64,000 bases of DNA from Annulohypoxylon bovei var. microspora (taxonomy: Eukaryota > Ascomycota > Sordariomycetes > Xylariales > Hypoxylaceae). Below, piece after piece: positions 33,782 through 45,974 of the stretch (position 1 is its first letter; each line of letters starts with the position of its first letter). The DNA lies in assembly GCA_022836615.1 (NCBI GenBank), contig MU405364.1, positions 1 to 64,000 on the forward strand. The letters run 5' to 3'. The notes under the pieces were generated by a model, which ran no database searches, was not told the origin of the DNA, and worked only from the letters and a program-made list of their open reading frames with translations. The translations under genes were made by a program, and so were the position numbers.

Positions 33782-34908
33782 AATGGCACAAGCTCCATGG
33801 GAAGATAGATAGGTAGATGGTTCGACCTACATATATACATATCAGTTAGGCAAATGACTATCGGGGATTAGAAAAGGGGGATTTTAGATCCGGATTAAGG
33901 GGGATTAATCGCATGTCTTCCATGATACCTATATACCTACTTAGTACCTAGATGATTACACTACCTAAATATCTAGATACCATATGTTATTAGGTATAAA
34001 CAGGTGATTTACATAATGCATGAAAATGTTTATGGGATGATATAAATGATATATTGGAACCTTGGAAGTACATACCTACAAATTTAAATATGTACATAGT
34101 TACATTCCTGTCAGCCTTATTGTGGGTAAATACCAAAAAGTACACATGCATGCTTAGACACTTTTAATTGATGTTTTAAGAAATTGACCCAGTAAATAAG
34201 ATTTGATGGTTACCATTTCTGTTTTTAAACGGTACTTAGTTTCTGGGTATCCTAGGTATCCCCCGTACCAAAATCCGTAAAATAACGTTATCAAGGTTAA
34301 CGATCGGACGAGGATACATGCAGGTTGCCCTAACAGATGTACCTACCAAACAGCTGGTAAAAATTGTACTTCGTGACCCGTGTCATCTTACCTTCCATCC
34401 CACCCCCTACCCGGATAGCTTGTAATTTGTTGTCATTGCCATATTCGGTCTTTCTTTTATTTCATTATACATAATCTTTTTCTCTGTCTATTTCTTCGCT
34501 TTCTATACCAGTTTAATCCTTCATTTACCCTTTATTCGTTGTATATTGTCCGAGCTACTAACTGTGCACCTCGATCTAATCTTATCTTTCATGATACTAT
34601 TAAATTTTCGTTAACTATAGAAGAGTTTGCTCGAGCACATCACATCGTACATCATCTGGCGCGTCTCCGACGGCAACAAGATACCTATCGCGTCAGTGGA
34701 TACTCGCCAACTTAGATCACACGAATTCGATTTATACCGCGATTACACCAGCGGCAGCGACTGCGACTGCGACTGCGAATGCGATCGTGGCTGTGACAGT
34801 GCGACGCGATTGCAACTACGACCGCAACCTGCGACGGTCAACTACGCATCTTTTGCATCGGACCATAGCAAACACGGCCTCTTCGATGTATTCATAGGGT
34901 TGGGAATA
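33782..34908. other. Spacer between LAS21 and SMP3
   Basis: 1.1 kb, AT-rich, with TACCTA-type motifs at about 33925-34020. The last 280 nt are open in frame with SMP3 and include a Cys/Asp-coding hexamer repeat (34757-34786). I regard this as 5' leader rather than protein. Confidence 0.45.
34757..34786. repeat. GACTGC hexamer repeat in the SMP3 leader
   Basis: GCGACTGCGACTGCGACTGC continues into degenerate copies (GAATGC, GATCGT). In the SMP3 frame it would read DCDCDCECD. It lies about 120 nt upstream of the chosen start codon. Confidence 0.7.
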
Positions 34909-36728
34909 ATGTGGCGGCGTACCTATCTGCTTCTTGTTCTGGTACGGCTTTGGTTTGCTCTTTCGCCGAGTTATCTTCACCCGGATGAGAATTTCCAAGG
35001 GCCCGAGGTCATTGCTGGTAAGCAGACTCGAAGCTTGACCCCACTCACCGTGGTTATATACAGACTGACGAGTTCCTGCGCGTGCTTGTAGGCCAGATCT
35101 TCAGCTACCCGGTCCGACTAACCTGGGAATTTACGAGTGATCACCCTATACGCAGCGTCTTTCCGCTATGGCCGGTTTACGGGTTACCTATGCTCCTATT
35201 ACGATGGCTGTGGGTTGGTAATGGCAACGACGGCGAGATACCACCGATTCATGTGTTTTGGACGTTGCGCGTCCTGATGTTTCTCATCAGCTTCGTTCTA
35301 GAGGATTGGGCTATTCATGAACTGGTTCAGTCTCACTCGCGATGGCACCGTCAAGTTGCCAAGTTGCTAGTCGCGTCTTCGTATGTGACTTGGACTTTTC
35401 AGACTCATACCTTCTCCAACTCGATCGAGACTCTTGCGGTTGCATGGTGCTTGGTACTCGTCGAGCGCATTCTTGAGGCTTCGGTAAGTTGGAAGCACCA
35501 AGGGTTCTCTGTGTCCGGACGTGTTGGTTAATCCCTGGACTATTGCAGACTTCTTCCCTGGCGGCATCAACGGTCCTCGGAATCGTAGCTGTCTTCGGCG
35601 TTTTTAATAGGATCACTTTTCCTGCGTTCTTACTTATTCCTGGACTTCGATTAATACCCCACTTTATAAAGAAGTAAGTCTTGTTTTCTAGGGGCCTCTG
35701 CGAGGGCACTTCCCCTTTATTTTGCTTTACTCATAGCGTGTTGGTTTGCTAACCTGTCTCTTTCTTTGGTAAGACCTTTATCTCTTCTCGTCATGACAGC
35801 TTCTGGGCTTTTGACGTGTTTAATCGCTATCTCGCTTGACACATCCTTCTACACTCCGCATTCCATTTACTGGTCGGATCTTTACCGTCATCCTGTAATC
35901 ACGCCGTTGAATAATCTGCAATATAACCTCTCACCTTCGAATTTGGCGGAGCACGGGTTGCATCCCTGGTATCAACATATCTTGATAAACATTCCATTGC
36001 TTATAGGACCAGCCGTGGCGCTCCTATTTATAAGGCCGCATCTGACCTTGAGGCTTTCATCAGCAATATCTGGCGTGTTCGTTCTATCGATATTCCAACA
36101 TCAGGAAGCCCGGTTCTTGCTTCCTAGTATACCGCTCCTCCTCTCATCCCTACGACTTCCGAAGAATTCAAAGTATTTGAATGTCTGGATCAGTGCCTGG
36201 GTGGGCTTCAATGTGATTCTCGGCCTACTTATGGGGGTGTACCACCAGGGTGGCATCGTGCCGGCTCAAGTATTTTTGAGCAATCAACCGGACGCGACAC
36301 AGGCTATATGGTGGAAGACATATATGCCACCGATATGGCTTCTGAATGGTAAGAATGCGGTTCTACGGACTAGGGATGTGGCGGGAATGGAGGGAAATGA
36401 ACTACTAGAAGAGTTAGAGCGGATAGCGACCTGTGATACACCGGCCGACCGGAGGAGCCTTGAATACCTCAAGGAGCCGAACGGCACATATCTCATCGCG
36501 CCACTTTCATCGACATGGCTGGATCCGTATTTAGACAACAAGGGTTTGGAGGGGCTTAGGTTTCGGGAAGTTTGGAGGCATACCAAACACATCAACCTGG
36601 ACGATTTGGATTGGGCGGAGGACGGGGTATGGCCTACTTTGACGAGAGTGGTTGGTAGGCGAGGTCTAGCCGCTTGGAGAGTAACCAGGAGCTGCGGTCG
36701 TCCCGCCAGATATATCGACAAGTTTTAA
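34909..36728 (+). CDS. SMP3: GPI mannosyltransferase 4 (Smp3, PIG-Z family)
   Basis: Exons 34909-35017, 35092-35483, 35549-35673 and 35774-36728 encode 526 residues, near the yeast size. The GT22-type start is typical: RLWFALSPSYLHPDENFQGPE, where the HPDE motif is the conserved acidic site after the first membrane segment. Next come QIFSYPVRLTWEF, TFQTHTFSNSIETL and the FNRITFPAF segment, then HQEARFLLPSIPLL, a signature of the ALG9/PIG-B/PIG-Z mannosyltransferases. It is a multi-spanning ER protein that adds the fourth mannose to the GPI precursor, essential in yeast. The frame continues open to 34627, but ATG 34909 (MWRRTYLLL) matches the family start. Introns are 74, 65 and 100 nt. Confidence 0.93.
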
Positions 36729-37340
36729 ATATAATAATGTCCATCTACAGCGCCTGTCTGTCGTAGATTCCCGATTATTTATGGATCCGTTATGAGCTTG
36801 CTATTCAACGTGACCTCGAGGTTTCCCTTTAGTATCCGAGTAAGTGTGTGGCTTAATCACTAATGTATAGGCCTATCATTCCATTACTACTAAACCCTTG
36901 ATGTGTTATTAACTACAGCATAAATAAGAATTCATAAGCAGGCAAAGTATATGGACCTAGCCGACGAAGTGGTCTCAACAGAATCCCCAGTCTCAGTAGA
37001 ACCCCCCAACTATACCTAGTAGGTATGTATTTGCTATATGTGACATGTACTACTTCTAATTACATCTTGTACTTACTAACTGCCTAAGTAGATATATTTA
37101 CTTACATAGGCTGAGGGGAAAATGGATATCCCGACGCGACCGTTAGGCTCTAACGTTGAGCCAATCAAGTTTCGGATAGTTTAGTATGATAGTACATTTA
37201 TGTAATTGGTATGTCAAAGGCTTTAATTGGAAGTTAGACGGCCTGATTTTAATCCAAATGTGATCATTGGATTTTATGACCAAGGCCTCTCCTACAAGTG
37301 TCCAATCTATCTCAATCCTCGAACCTATACGCATTCCGCA
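36729..37340. other. Spacer between SMP3 and PET100
   Basis: AT-rich, with GTAGGTATG-type motifs at 37019-37030. No gene recognised. Contains the PET100 promoter. Confidence 0.5.
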
Positions 37341-37394
37341 ATGGGCGGCTTAAACTTAGAAGTTTTCAAGGTTGGTAAACACTGTTCATGATTA

Positions 37395-37428
<34 letters not shown>

Positions 37429-37711
37429 CTGTGCTGTATGCTTACTAGGGCAGTTTGGCATGTATGTCATGTTCCCAATCGGCATCATGTACTACTTCGG
37501 AACCAACCTCGACGCGCGATTCTCCGTACCCGATTTCTGGCCTAAGCCGGAGCACTCACATACCATACCTTTTGACAGAGACGAGATTCATGCCGAGATC
37601 CAGCGATTACGTGCGCGACGGTTGTACCTTAGGGACAAGAGGCTCGAAAATGAGGCTCGGCAAGCCCCGCCCCCGCCTTCAGGCGATGATCAGGGAAGCG
37701 ATAGATCCTAA
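37341..37711 (+). CDS. PET100: Cytochrome c oxidase assembly protein Pet100
   Basis: Two exons, 37341-37370 and 37454-37711, give 95 residues. The first exon has only ten codons (MGGLNLEVFK) and joins to FGMYVMFPIGIMYYFG, the membrane segment that defines the family. The tail is charged and coiled (DRDEIHAEIQRLRARRLYLRDKRLENEA) and faces the intermembrane space. Pet100 is an inner-membrane chaperone for assembly of cytochrome c oxidase (complex IV). The 83-nt intron contains a run of 30 T (37397-37426) and has an unusual donor, GTTGGT. The better-looking GTAAAC four bases later would break the frame. Convergent with the TACO1-type gene. Confidence 0.88.
37397..37426. repeat. Poly-T run of 30 inside the PET100 intron
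   Basis: Thirty T in a row followed by AG. The extended pyrimidine tract sits upstream of the true acceptor (GGGCAG at 37453). The exact length is likely variable or uncertain. Confidence 0.85.
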
Positions 37712-38172
37712 GAAGTCGAAATCGACCTGACAATAGTAGCATAAGGCTCTGCGAAGGTTTTATGTACGATAATAGGATCACTTGGATTGTATCATCCATC
37801 GGCATCGGCGGCGTTTCGGGGTACAAAATGGGATTAAGGCATTGAATCAGGATAACACGACCTTTGCATTTTCATAGTCTTGATTCGAGTACTCTCTGCT
37901 CTTCGAAAGAAAGAAAAATGAATGGAAAAGCGGCCGCGGGGAGTCGAATGGGGTTGTCTCGCGATGCATATAGCATGGTTACCCATATATACTATGGTCT
38001 ATAAAAACTAGGTACATATTGTACAACAGATGTTACGGATTACATATCGAGGTTATCTTCTATTGATTCCCAAAGCTCGTCGGATATGGCTCCTTGTTCA
38101 ACGTTCGCACTTTGGCATTCTGGTGTCAGCATGGACTATTCGCGGAGCTCAGTAGTAGACCATATATACTCA
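37712..38172. other. Convergent 3' spacer, PET100 / TACO1
   Basis: 461 bp between converging stop codons. No gene, repeat or RNA signal seen. Confidence 0.5.
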
Positions 38173-39139
38173 CTAGATCGCCTGGACTTCAGACTGGTCT
38201 CGTAGCGCCACTAAGAGCGAATTTATGGATGTAGCGGTCGTCAGATCATCAAGTATGACTTTATCCGTTGAAGACCATATAATATCGGAACTCAAGATCT
38301 CTGTGGAGAGTGTTTCGCTCATGGTTTGCGCCACCTTGTGGGTCATATTCGGCTGTGTACAGAGTACGAGGTCGCCATTCTCGTCTTGCTCAACGTCTTC
38401 GGCGCCTGCTTCGAGCGCTTGCATCATGACCTCATCGAAGTCTTCGCCTTTTCCTTTTAGGATAGTGCGTCCTAACCTCGTGAACATGAATGCGATCGGT
38501 GCCACGTTGCCTCCATACCTCCTGATTGCGCGCCTGACAACTTGCAAGAGGCGTAGCTTATTTTCGGTCTCGATTTCGATAACAATGGCTATGGATGATG
38601 GCATCATGACTTCGATAGTAAGACTCTCAAGATTCGCGCCGGACGAAGATTTGCCCTGGCCTCGTGCGATTGCTACATCTATGCTGGACTTGGGCATACC
38701 GGCTATAATTGCGACACTAGTCAGATATGTTGGCCATGGTGTGAAGGAGCGTGATCCGCTGCCATGCTAGTTCGTGTTCGTCAAGTACCTTTCTTTGCAA
38801 GTCCAATAACCGTAGCTAGCTGTGAGTTTAGACGCGGGTCAGCGCCAAATACTATCTCGGACTCCATCAGCGCTCATTCGTATGGCGATAAGTGATGTTT
38901 CATATAAGATACGGACGTTTCGAGTAGAGCGCCAAGTTCTTGGAGAAATTGGTGTTCTGGGTATTTCTCTTTGCGTCGGCGGCACCCTTCTTATGTCGGA
39001 TCTTGGACCAACGATTGTGGCCGCTACGGAGTAGCGAACTCGAGGAGAATGACCGGCGACATGCGGTGCATACGATATAAGGAGTAGTCGATCGCGGCGC
39101 AAGCATTCGACTGGAAAACGATGATAGATAGGTGGACAT
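38173..39139 (-). CDS. Mitochondrial translation activator, TACO1/YebC family
   Basis: Exons 39139-38917, 38851-38789 and 38702-38173 give 271 residues. Residues 1-40 are basic, Ser/Arg-rich and free of acidic residues, fitting a mitochondrial presequence (CRRSFSSSSLLRSGHNRWSKI). The YebC/TACO1 domain starts at GHNRWSKIRHKKGAADAKR, continues LYSKLFGADPRLNSQLA and AGMPKSSIDVAIARGQGK, and ends with the usual acidic alpha/beta modules. The human relative TACO1 activates translation of mitochondrial COX1 mRNA; bacterial YebC helps ribosomes through proline stretches. The intron 1 donor, GTCCGT, is weak but gives the exact family sequence at the junction (SK-LFGAD). Shares a divergent promoter with LAA1. 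Confidence 0.9.
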
Positions 39140-39728
39140 ATTTAACTAGTCGTTGATCAACTAGCTATATGTATGCGCCCAGGATATCGTAAGTTGCAGG
39201 TTTCGTTTAATTAAAAAGAGTGCAACGTCTTAGTACTAACATTAAAAGCAAGGGAGCTGCAATGTTGCTAAACGTCGATATCTAAATGTTGAAGAACTTA
39301 GAAGTGCCTACCTACACACTACATATCACCCTAGCTTAAACTTTAGAAGCTAATATTTTTTTTATAAAAAATAAACCTGGAAACTTTTATGGATCATCAC
39401 CAACTGCTTAACCACATATATACATATTATGTATGTACCGAACAACGGGTAGTTAGGGTCGTGAGAATAGAGTGATATGATTGGTCTTTAATCTCTTAAT
39501 CGTGCATGCCCCCCCCCTTAAAGACTTCCAAAGCTCCCAACTTTGAAGAGTACCTAGGTACGCACATACCTAACTCAGATACATAACATCTATTCCATAT
39601 TCTATCAATAATTATCCATATCCTCTCTATATTCTATCTACCACTTTTCACAACATTTCTGTCCTTATATAATCCGCCGCGATCGAAATCTGTCCCAAGC
39701 GCACCGTCGAATATATCCATGATCTTCC
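39140..39728. promoter_or_regulatory. Divergent promoter, TACO1 / LAA1
   Basis: 589 bp between divergent starts. It contains a T/A tract near 39355-39372, a C run of 8 near 39510 and ACCTAGGTACG motifs near 39552. It includes the upstream ATG at 39719 that overlaps the LAA1 start. Confidence 0.55.
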
Positions 39729-39868
39729 ATGTCAGCGCCAAGTTCCCCTCCTCGAGAGTCCAACGGCGCAGCCCAAGCCGCCGCAGCTCCTCCGCGCCTT
39801 TCCTCCACCGCTGCGGCCACCACCAATCCGGAGCTCGATCTTCAGAAACTCCAGTCGCTTCCCGCTGA
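39719..39868 (+). promoter_or_regulatory. Overlapping upstream ORF at the LAA1 start
   Basis: An ATG ten bases before the LAA1 start opens a 49-codon frame in a different phase, ending at TGA 39866-39868 inside the LAA1 coding sequence. Scanning ribosomes would meet it first, so it may lower LAA1 translation unless the transcript starts downstream of it. Confidence 0.5.
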
Positions 39869-42800
39869 GCAGCAAGATCTATTCTTGCTCAACTTCGTCT
39901 CCTCCCTAAGCAAACATGTCCATGACTTATCAGCCGATGACTGCACCGCCCAGCAGTTCTACCTCAAGAAGGAGGTTTTCCAGATTATCAACCTATCTAC
40001 GCCCTCTCCTAGTCGAGTGATAAGAGTTAATCTGGGCAAGATACTTGCCTACGTATTCGGTAATGGCGACAGGAAACTGCTTTTCGATACCATAAATGAG
40101 CTGGTCTCTATAATATCCGGTGGGAAAACTAAGACCGAAACTGAAGTTCGAACGAGACATGCTGCTGTTAGTTGCTTGGGTGATATCTATGCTGCCGCCG
40201 GCGACAGCGCCATTGGTTTGCACCAGTTCGCTTGTGGCGCCCTGGTCAAGGTGCTCAAGTCGTCCCAGACCCATGCCGGATTGCGCGCCGCTGTCCTCGT
40301 TTCCCTGACCAAAATTGTCGGTATGGTACAGACGAGCTTAGACGAAAGTGTCGCCAGGGACATTTGGAAGCAGGCGCGGAATGCCGCGTCCGGAGACAAG
40401 GGCGCTCTGATCATCGTATCTGCTTGCCGCTGTCTAAAGTCATTAGTTAGACATACATCGTGCTTCGAGGATTCGGGCGACTTCGAGAATCTCAAGTCCA
40501 CAGTTTTCAAGACCATTGATTCTAGTTCTTCACATGTAAGGCATGCTGCTGCTGATTGTCTCGCTGAGGCCATGGTTAAAAGCCATTCCGAGCTCGCGCC
40601 TAGCACCGGTTCCCTAGCAAAAACCAAGAGGCCGAAGTCCAAACCCCTTAAAAGAGTTTCTACCCAGCAAAGCGTTGTACTTGACGAAGACGAGGACATT
40701 CCTTCGCGTCCTGGCAGCCCGGCACCCGGCAAAAAAGGCCAAGATCTTGTGTTATCGTTAAATGATATATTTAAAACTCTCACAACTCAGTATGTTCGAC
40801 TGTCGACTACAAACAGAGCCAGGGCAGCTATCGGCGTCTGCTATGGAAGGGTTTTGAAGCGGCTGGGAGAGAATTTCGTCGAAAGCAACTATCTCAAAAT
40901 TATAGAGAATCTAACTATCGACCTGCTAGGCCATCAGAACATAATCAATAATCGATATAGACTCCTCATCTCACGCCGAATTGTCGATACCGTCCTTCAG
41001 GTCGTAATCGGCCGCAAGATTCTAGGCGAATCGGGTCAAATGGCTGTAGCAAACATGCTCGTGAACGACATATTCAAGAATTACCCTCAAGCACTCAAGG
41101 AACGGCCCGAGCCGACGAAGCATACCCTGATCGCGGCTCTTGGTGCCGTCGCCTCGCTCATCAGGTCCCTTGGATCTGCTGCAAACAACTTCGCAGAATC
41201 CTGCCGAGATGGGCTTCTGCAGGTACTTCAACATCCCAGCTATAGTGTTCAGGTATCCGCTTCGTATTGCATGAAAACGTTCGTCTTAGCATGCCCGCAG
41301 CAACTCTTGCCGTGTCTTTCTGTTTGTATGAACAGTCTTAGCAGAGAATTGTCTCTGCTTGGAGGCGCGCGAAATTCACCGAGACGATGCATCGGTTTCG
41401 CTCATGGATTGGCTGCGACTTTAAGTGCTAGCCCGGCTCGCCCGTTATACGGATCCCTTGATATCAACAATCGAGTTTATTCTATGGCTACCAACCTCCT
41501 CAAGTCTAGTGGCCAGTCCGAGCTTCGTGTCTCGAGCACACAAGTCCAGGTTGCTTGGATCCTTCTTGGGGGCCTTATGTCTTTGGGACCCAACTTCGTC
41601 AAAATCCATCTCTCGCAGCTGCTCGTCCTCTGGAAGAATGCCCTACCAAAACCGTTAGCTAAGGACAATTTCGCTCATCGCAACATCCTCGAGGTTTCCT
41701 ACTTAACCCACGTTAAAGAATGCGCGTTAGGCTCTATCCTCTCGTTTCTTCAGTCTAACAGTCGCCTATTAACAGTTGATGTATCGAAGCGGATCGCTAC
41801 CATGCTTCAAAACACCAGCGTATTTCTCAGGATGCTACCTTCGAAGAAAACCACAGACGATATTTCTCAAAGGTTAACGCCTGCTTTGCAGTTGCAGGAT
41901 CTTGATATGATGGTCCAGCGACGAGTCTTGCAATGCTATATCACGCTAGTGAACCAAAGTCCAGCCGGAGGCAGCGAGGCTCTCTTACAGTCTAACCTCC
42001 TTACCTTAGCGATATCTCTGTTTGCCAACCCGGAGAATTATGCGGCCAATTCGTTAAGCTCGTCTATTGCCAATGCCGCAGGTACTTTCGAGACTATCTG
42101 GGACGTCGGCGATAACTCTGGCTTCGGAGTCAACGACCTGGTCCGCGGTTTCGCGGTTAAGAGACTCCCTGGAGAAAAGGAGGATACAGCCGATAATCCG
42201 CAAACAGATGAGACGGATCCGGACGAAATGATCGACGATCTCCTTCTGTCGCCAATTTGCCCTTCGCTAGAGCATGACGCCGCTGTGCTCTACGTGGGTG
42301 AGCCAGACCCATCCCTGAACCTTCCGGACCCTCCGGCTACCGAAGTAGTGAATATGGCAATCCAGCTATTTGCTTTTGTCTTCCCTCTTACCCCTGCCAA
42401 GGTTCAGGAGAGTGTCCTTGAACAAATTGCCACCTTTATCTCGGCTGGTTCTTTGCAGCGCGACCCTGGTCGTAAAGCGGCCATCAATGTCAATGTCGCC
42501 AGCGCTCTATACCTAACATTGAAGGTTGCAGTCAAGGAGACGCTGTCTTTGCCTGGAAGTGTCACAAACTTAGCGGTGGAGAAGCTCCTGCAGGAGATGG
42601 CTAGGAGCTTTGTGGTTGATCCAGATCAGTACATTCGCAGCCTAGGCTACGGCGCCGTTGCTCGCCTCTGTAACGCGTGCGGCAATGCGTTCACTAACCA
42701 CGAGATCAAGTATTTGGTCGATACTATCGTGAGTGACCGGGAACCTAGTGCTCGCGCGGGATGCGCCATGGCTCTGGGATCTATCCAGGCGAAGGTGGGT

Positions 42801-45800
42801 GGCATGGGCGCAGGGTATCATCTTAAGACTATCACCGGTATTTTGATGTCGCTATGCAACGATCCGCACCCGACGGTACATTTCTGGGCCCTTGAGGCGT
42901 TAGCGGACGCTGCAGATGCTGCGGGACTTGGTTTTTCGCCATACGTATCCGGCACGTTAGGCATGGTATCCCAGCTTTATCTTTCTGATACTCACCATCC
43001 CGAAGTATCTTCTGCCATCTCCATGAGTTTGGAGATGGAACTATCAACTACGGCTGCTATTACACGTTGTGTTGACTCACTGGTCAACGTTGTGGGGCCG
43101 GACTTGCAAGACTCAACCAAATCGCGCGAATTGATACTCACTCTTGTAGACCAGCTACAAAGCGAGGAAGACGTTCTTGTGCAGCGTGAAAGCTTAGGGT
43201 GTCTAGAACATCTCTCCCTATACGCTCCGGGGTATATGGTATTCAGCGATTATGTTAAAACGCTACAAAAGTACCTCAATTCCGAAAACCCTAGCCTTCG
43301 CGATGTCGCAGTCGACGGCCTCTATAATTTGATGAAAAGAGATTCCCGCGATGTACTAGAGGCCGCAGACCCAGGTTTCGAAGATCAGCTATGGCTCGTC
43401 TTAGACGTGTCGCCCAGCCATGATGGAATTCGCAATGTTATCCGAAACTGGTTGCGTCAGACTTCGTTGACAGAGACTGGAACTTGGCTTCTTCGTTGTC
43501 AAAACGTACTCAAGATGACGCGGCAAAAACCTACTGATGAGTCGCACAGTGTTGTCAGAAGACCAACGGCCGCCATCGACTTACAGGACGAGGAAGTTGC
43601 TGGTTTCGCAGCCGCCGGCATTGCTAAGGATGACAAAGATGTGGTCTCGAGCTCGGAAATGGAGCCTTTGCGCTGGCAGGTGAGGACATTCGCAATGGGT
43701 TGCCTCAACGACATATTCGTGTTGATCGGGAAAGACGTCGCTACAAACGGGGAGTCACCCGCACAGTCTGCTCTCCAGGCTAGGATTGCTGATGTTATCC
43801 GAATGGCTTTTTCGGCTTCGACGTCTAGCGTATTAGAGTTGAGAATATGGGGGTTGAAGATTATTGGTGCTGTTCTGAGAATGTTTGGCAAAGCGCCAGA
43901 TCCTGATTTTGACGAAGCAATGCTCCTTGAGCAGTACCAGGCGCAGATCAGCTCGGCCTTGACCCCTGCCTTCGCGGCAGATTCTTCCCCCGAACTTGCC
44001 GCAGAAGCTGTTAACGTTTGCGCCGCATTTATCTCCACCGGCATCGTGACAGACGTTGATCGCATGGGTCGTATCTTGAAGACGCTCGTCACCGCTCTCG
44101 AGAATTTTTCGACCGAGACGGAGAATGTTGGAATCGGCGATCTTAAGGGCTTAAGCTCCAACGCTCAAGTTATGGTCAAGATGTCAGTCTATTCGGCATG
44201 GGCAGACCTACAGGTTGCTAGCTCGGAGCAGAAATACTTGCTCGAAGTGCTGAAACCACATATCGGCACGCTGACACCGTTGTGGCTGGCTTCCTTGCGG
44301 GAGTTTGCTCGGTTGAGGTTCGAGCCAGATATCTCGATGACCTTGGGTCCTCCCTCTATGTCGGGAAGCCTGGATACCATCTACGCAGCCCTCAATAGGG
44401 AAACGCTTCTAAAATTCTATCAAGACTCCTGGCTAAAACTCGTTGACGCCATTGCGAGTCTCATTGAGCAAGACAGTGAGTTCGTTTTCGACGCTCTAGA
44501 TGGGAAAGAAGCCGACGCGTCAGGCACCAACGGCCAATCTAAAAATGCTGATATCAACTATCGCGATGAGCCGGTCGCATTTTTCTTCGTCCTTTTCGGG
44601 ATTGCTTTCGAGGCGCTCGCGACAAGGTCGGGCCAAACCGACTCCTTAGCCACTCAGGAGCAGACGCTTGAAATACTCCAGGCTCTTAAGAAGATCCTGC
44701 ACCCGAGCGTCTCAGGCCATGCTATCTACAGGGAAGCTATTTTCTCCGAGACGATGGATTTACTGGATCGCCTCGTCCTAACGGAGGGTCTCGATGTTCA
44801 AGGGGTTATCGTCGAAATTGCCCGCGCCCTTTGCGTCGCTCACCCTTCGGCGAGGAAGCAGGAGCAGTCCGAGGACGGCGACTTAAGTGAGGATATCGAG
44901 CAGTTATTCGAACTCACTAGGATCATTGTTCTCGTCCTTTCCGGGCTATTACCTAACCTGACCGAGGCGAACCAGCCGGTGCGCCATCTTTTGACCGAGG
45001 AGGCCGTTCTTCTTGTAAGGACTGGATTAAATGCTATCGTGGATGCGGCCGAGGTGTTCCCATCTATCATCAAGACAGATCTTCATGCGTGTATAATCCA
45101 TATATTCGCTACTATACTCGCGACGCCTTCCTGCCAGGAGATTATTGTTCCTCAAGCACTACCGATATTCAAGAGGTTCATGGTGAGCATGACCAGTTCT
45201 CGTGGCTCGGCGGAGGGGAAGTCTGTCACCGACATGCAGCTACAGGGTTGTCTACGTCGATACCTATCCATCTACCTGAACGCACAGAAACGCGAAGTTC
45301 CTACGTCTTTGCAGTGTGTTAAGAATTGTTTACTTGCCATCACGATTCTCTTTACTGGGGGAAATAATCGGCTAGCGGCTAGCGATCGTCTCGTCGCTAA
45401 ATATCTAGATGAAGTGATCGACTGCCTAACAGATCGCATGGTGAGCACCCCTGGCTAATATTTTCCTGTTTCGTTCGCTGCATTGCTAATTATGTCCCAG
45501 ACAGCGAAGATCGCGGCGAATTGTATTCGGTCTCTCATGTTGCAGCCCTCTCCCACGCATGCTGACCAATCTATCGCCCGGTATCTTCTTCCCCGTCTTA
45601 TCTCTTTCGTGGTCGACACGGAACCGGAGGACCCGGAGGACGCGCGTAAACTTGTAGCGCACACCCTAACGCAGTATGTAGCGACGCTGGGAAGCGGACA
45701 CACTCAGATTGGAATGTCTGTGGTGGTCCCGGCAGTGCTTTCTCGTGCCGCTAGCGAGGGCGCGGAGGTGTACCACGAGACGAGCGCAAGATTGCTAGAG

Positions 45801-45974
45801 CTGGCTTCGGCGGACCAAGCAGGCTTCAGAGGTGTTGTAGCGGCAATGAGCGAGGGCCAAAAGGCCTTCATGGAGGAGGTGATCCGTTCTGGTCGGCAGA
45901 CCGGTGGCCCGGCGAAGGATTCCAGTAACACAGGCCAGCCAACTATCGCGTTGAAGATGGACTTTGGAGGCTAA
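39729..45974 (+). CDS. LAA1: AP-1 accessory HEAT-repeat protein Laa1 (HEATR5 family)
   Basis: Two exons, 39729-45440 and 45501-45974 (60-nt intron), encode 2061 residues, similar to yeast Laa1 and human HEATR5. After a 30-residue Ala/Pro-rich head the whole protein is helical HEAT repeats. Recognisable segments include RHAAVSCLGDIYAAAGD, LRAAVLVSLTKIVG, GHQNIINNRYRLLISRRIV, RAGCAMALGSI and HFWALEALADAADAAGL. An acidic linker lies near residues 810-840 (DETDPDEMIDDLL). HEATR5/Laa1 binds the AP-1 clathrin adaptor and supports transport between the trans-Golgi network and endosomes. The ATG at 39729 is used because the earlier ATG at 39719 is out of frame. Confidence 0.92.

Noticed and set aside
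33502..33816. 104-codon frame with an ATG inside LAS21
   Set aside because: It lies in another phase of the last LAS21 exon, whose own frame matches the family to its stop codon.
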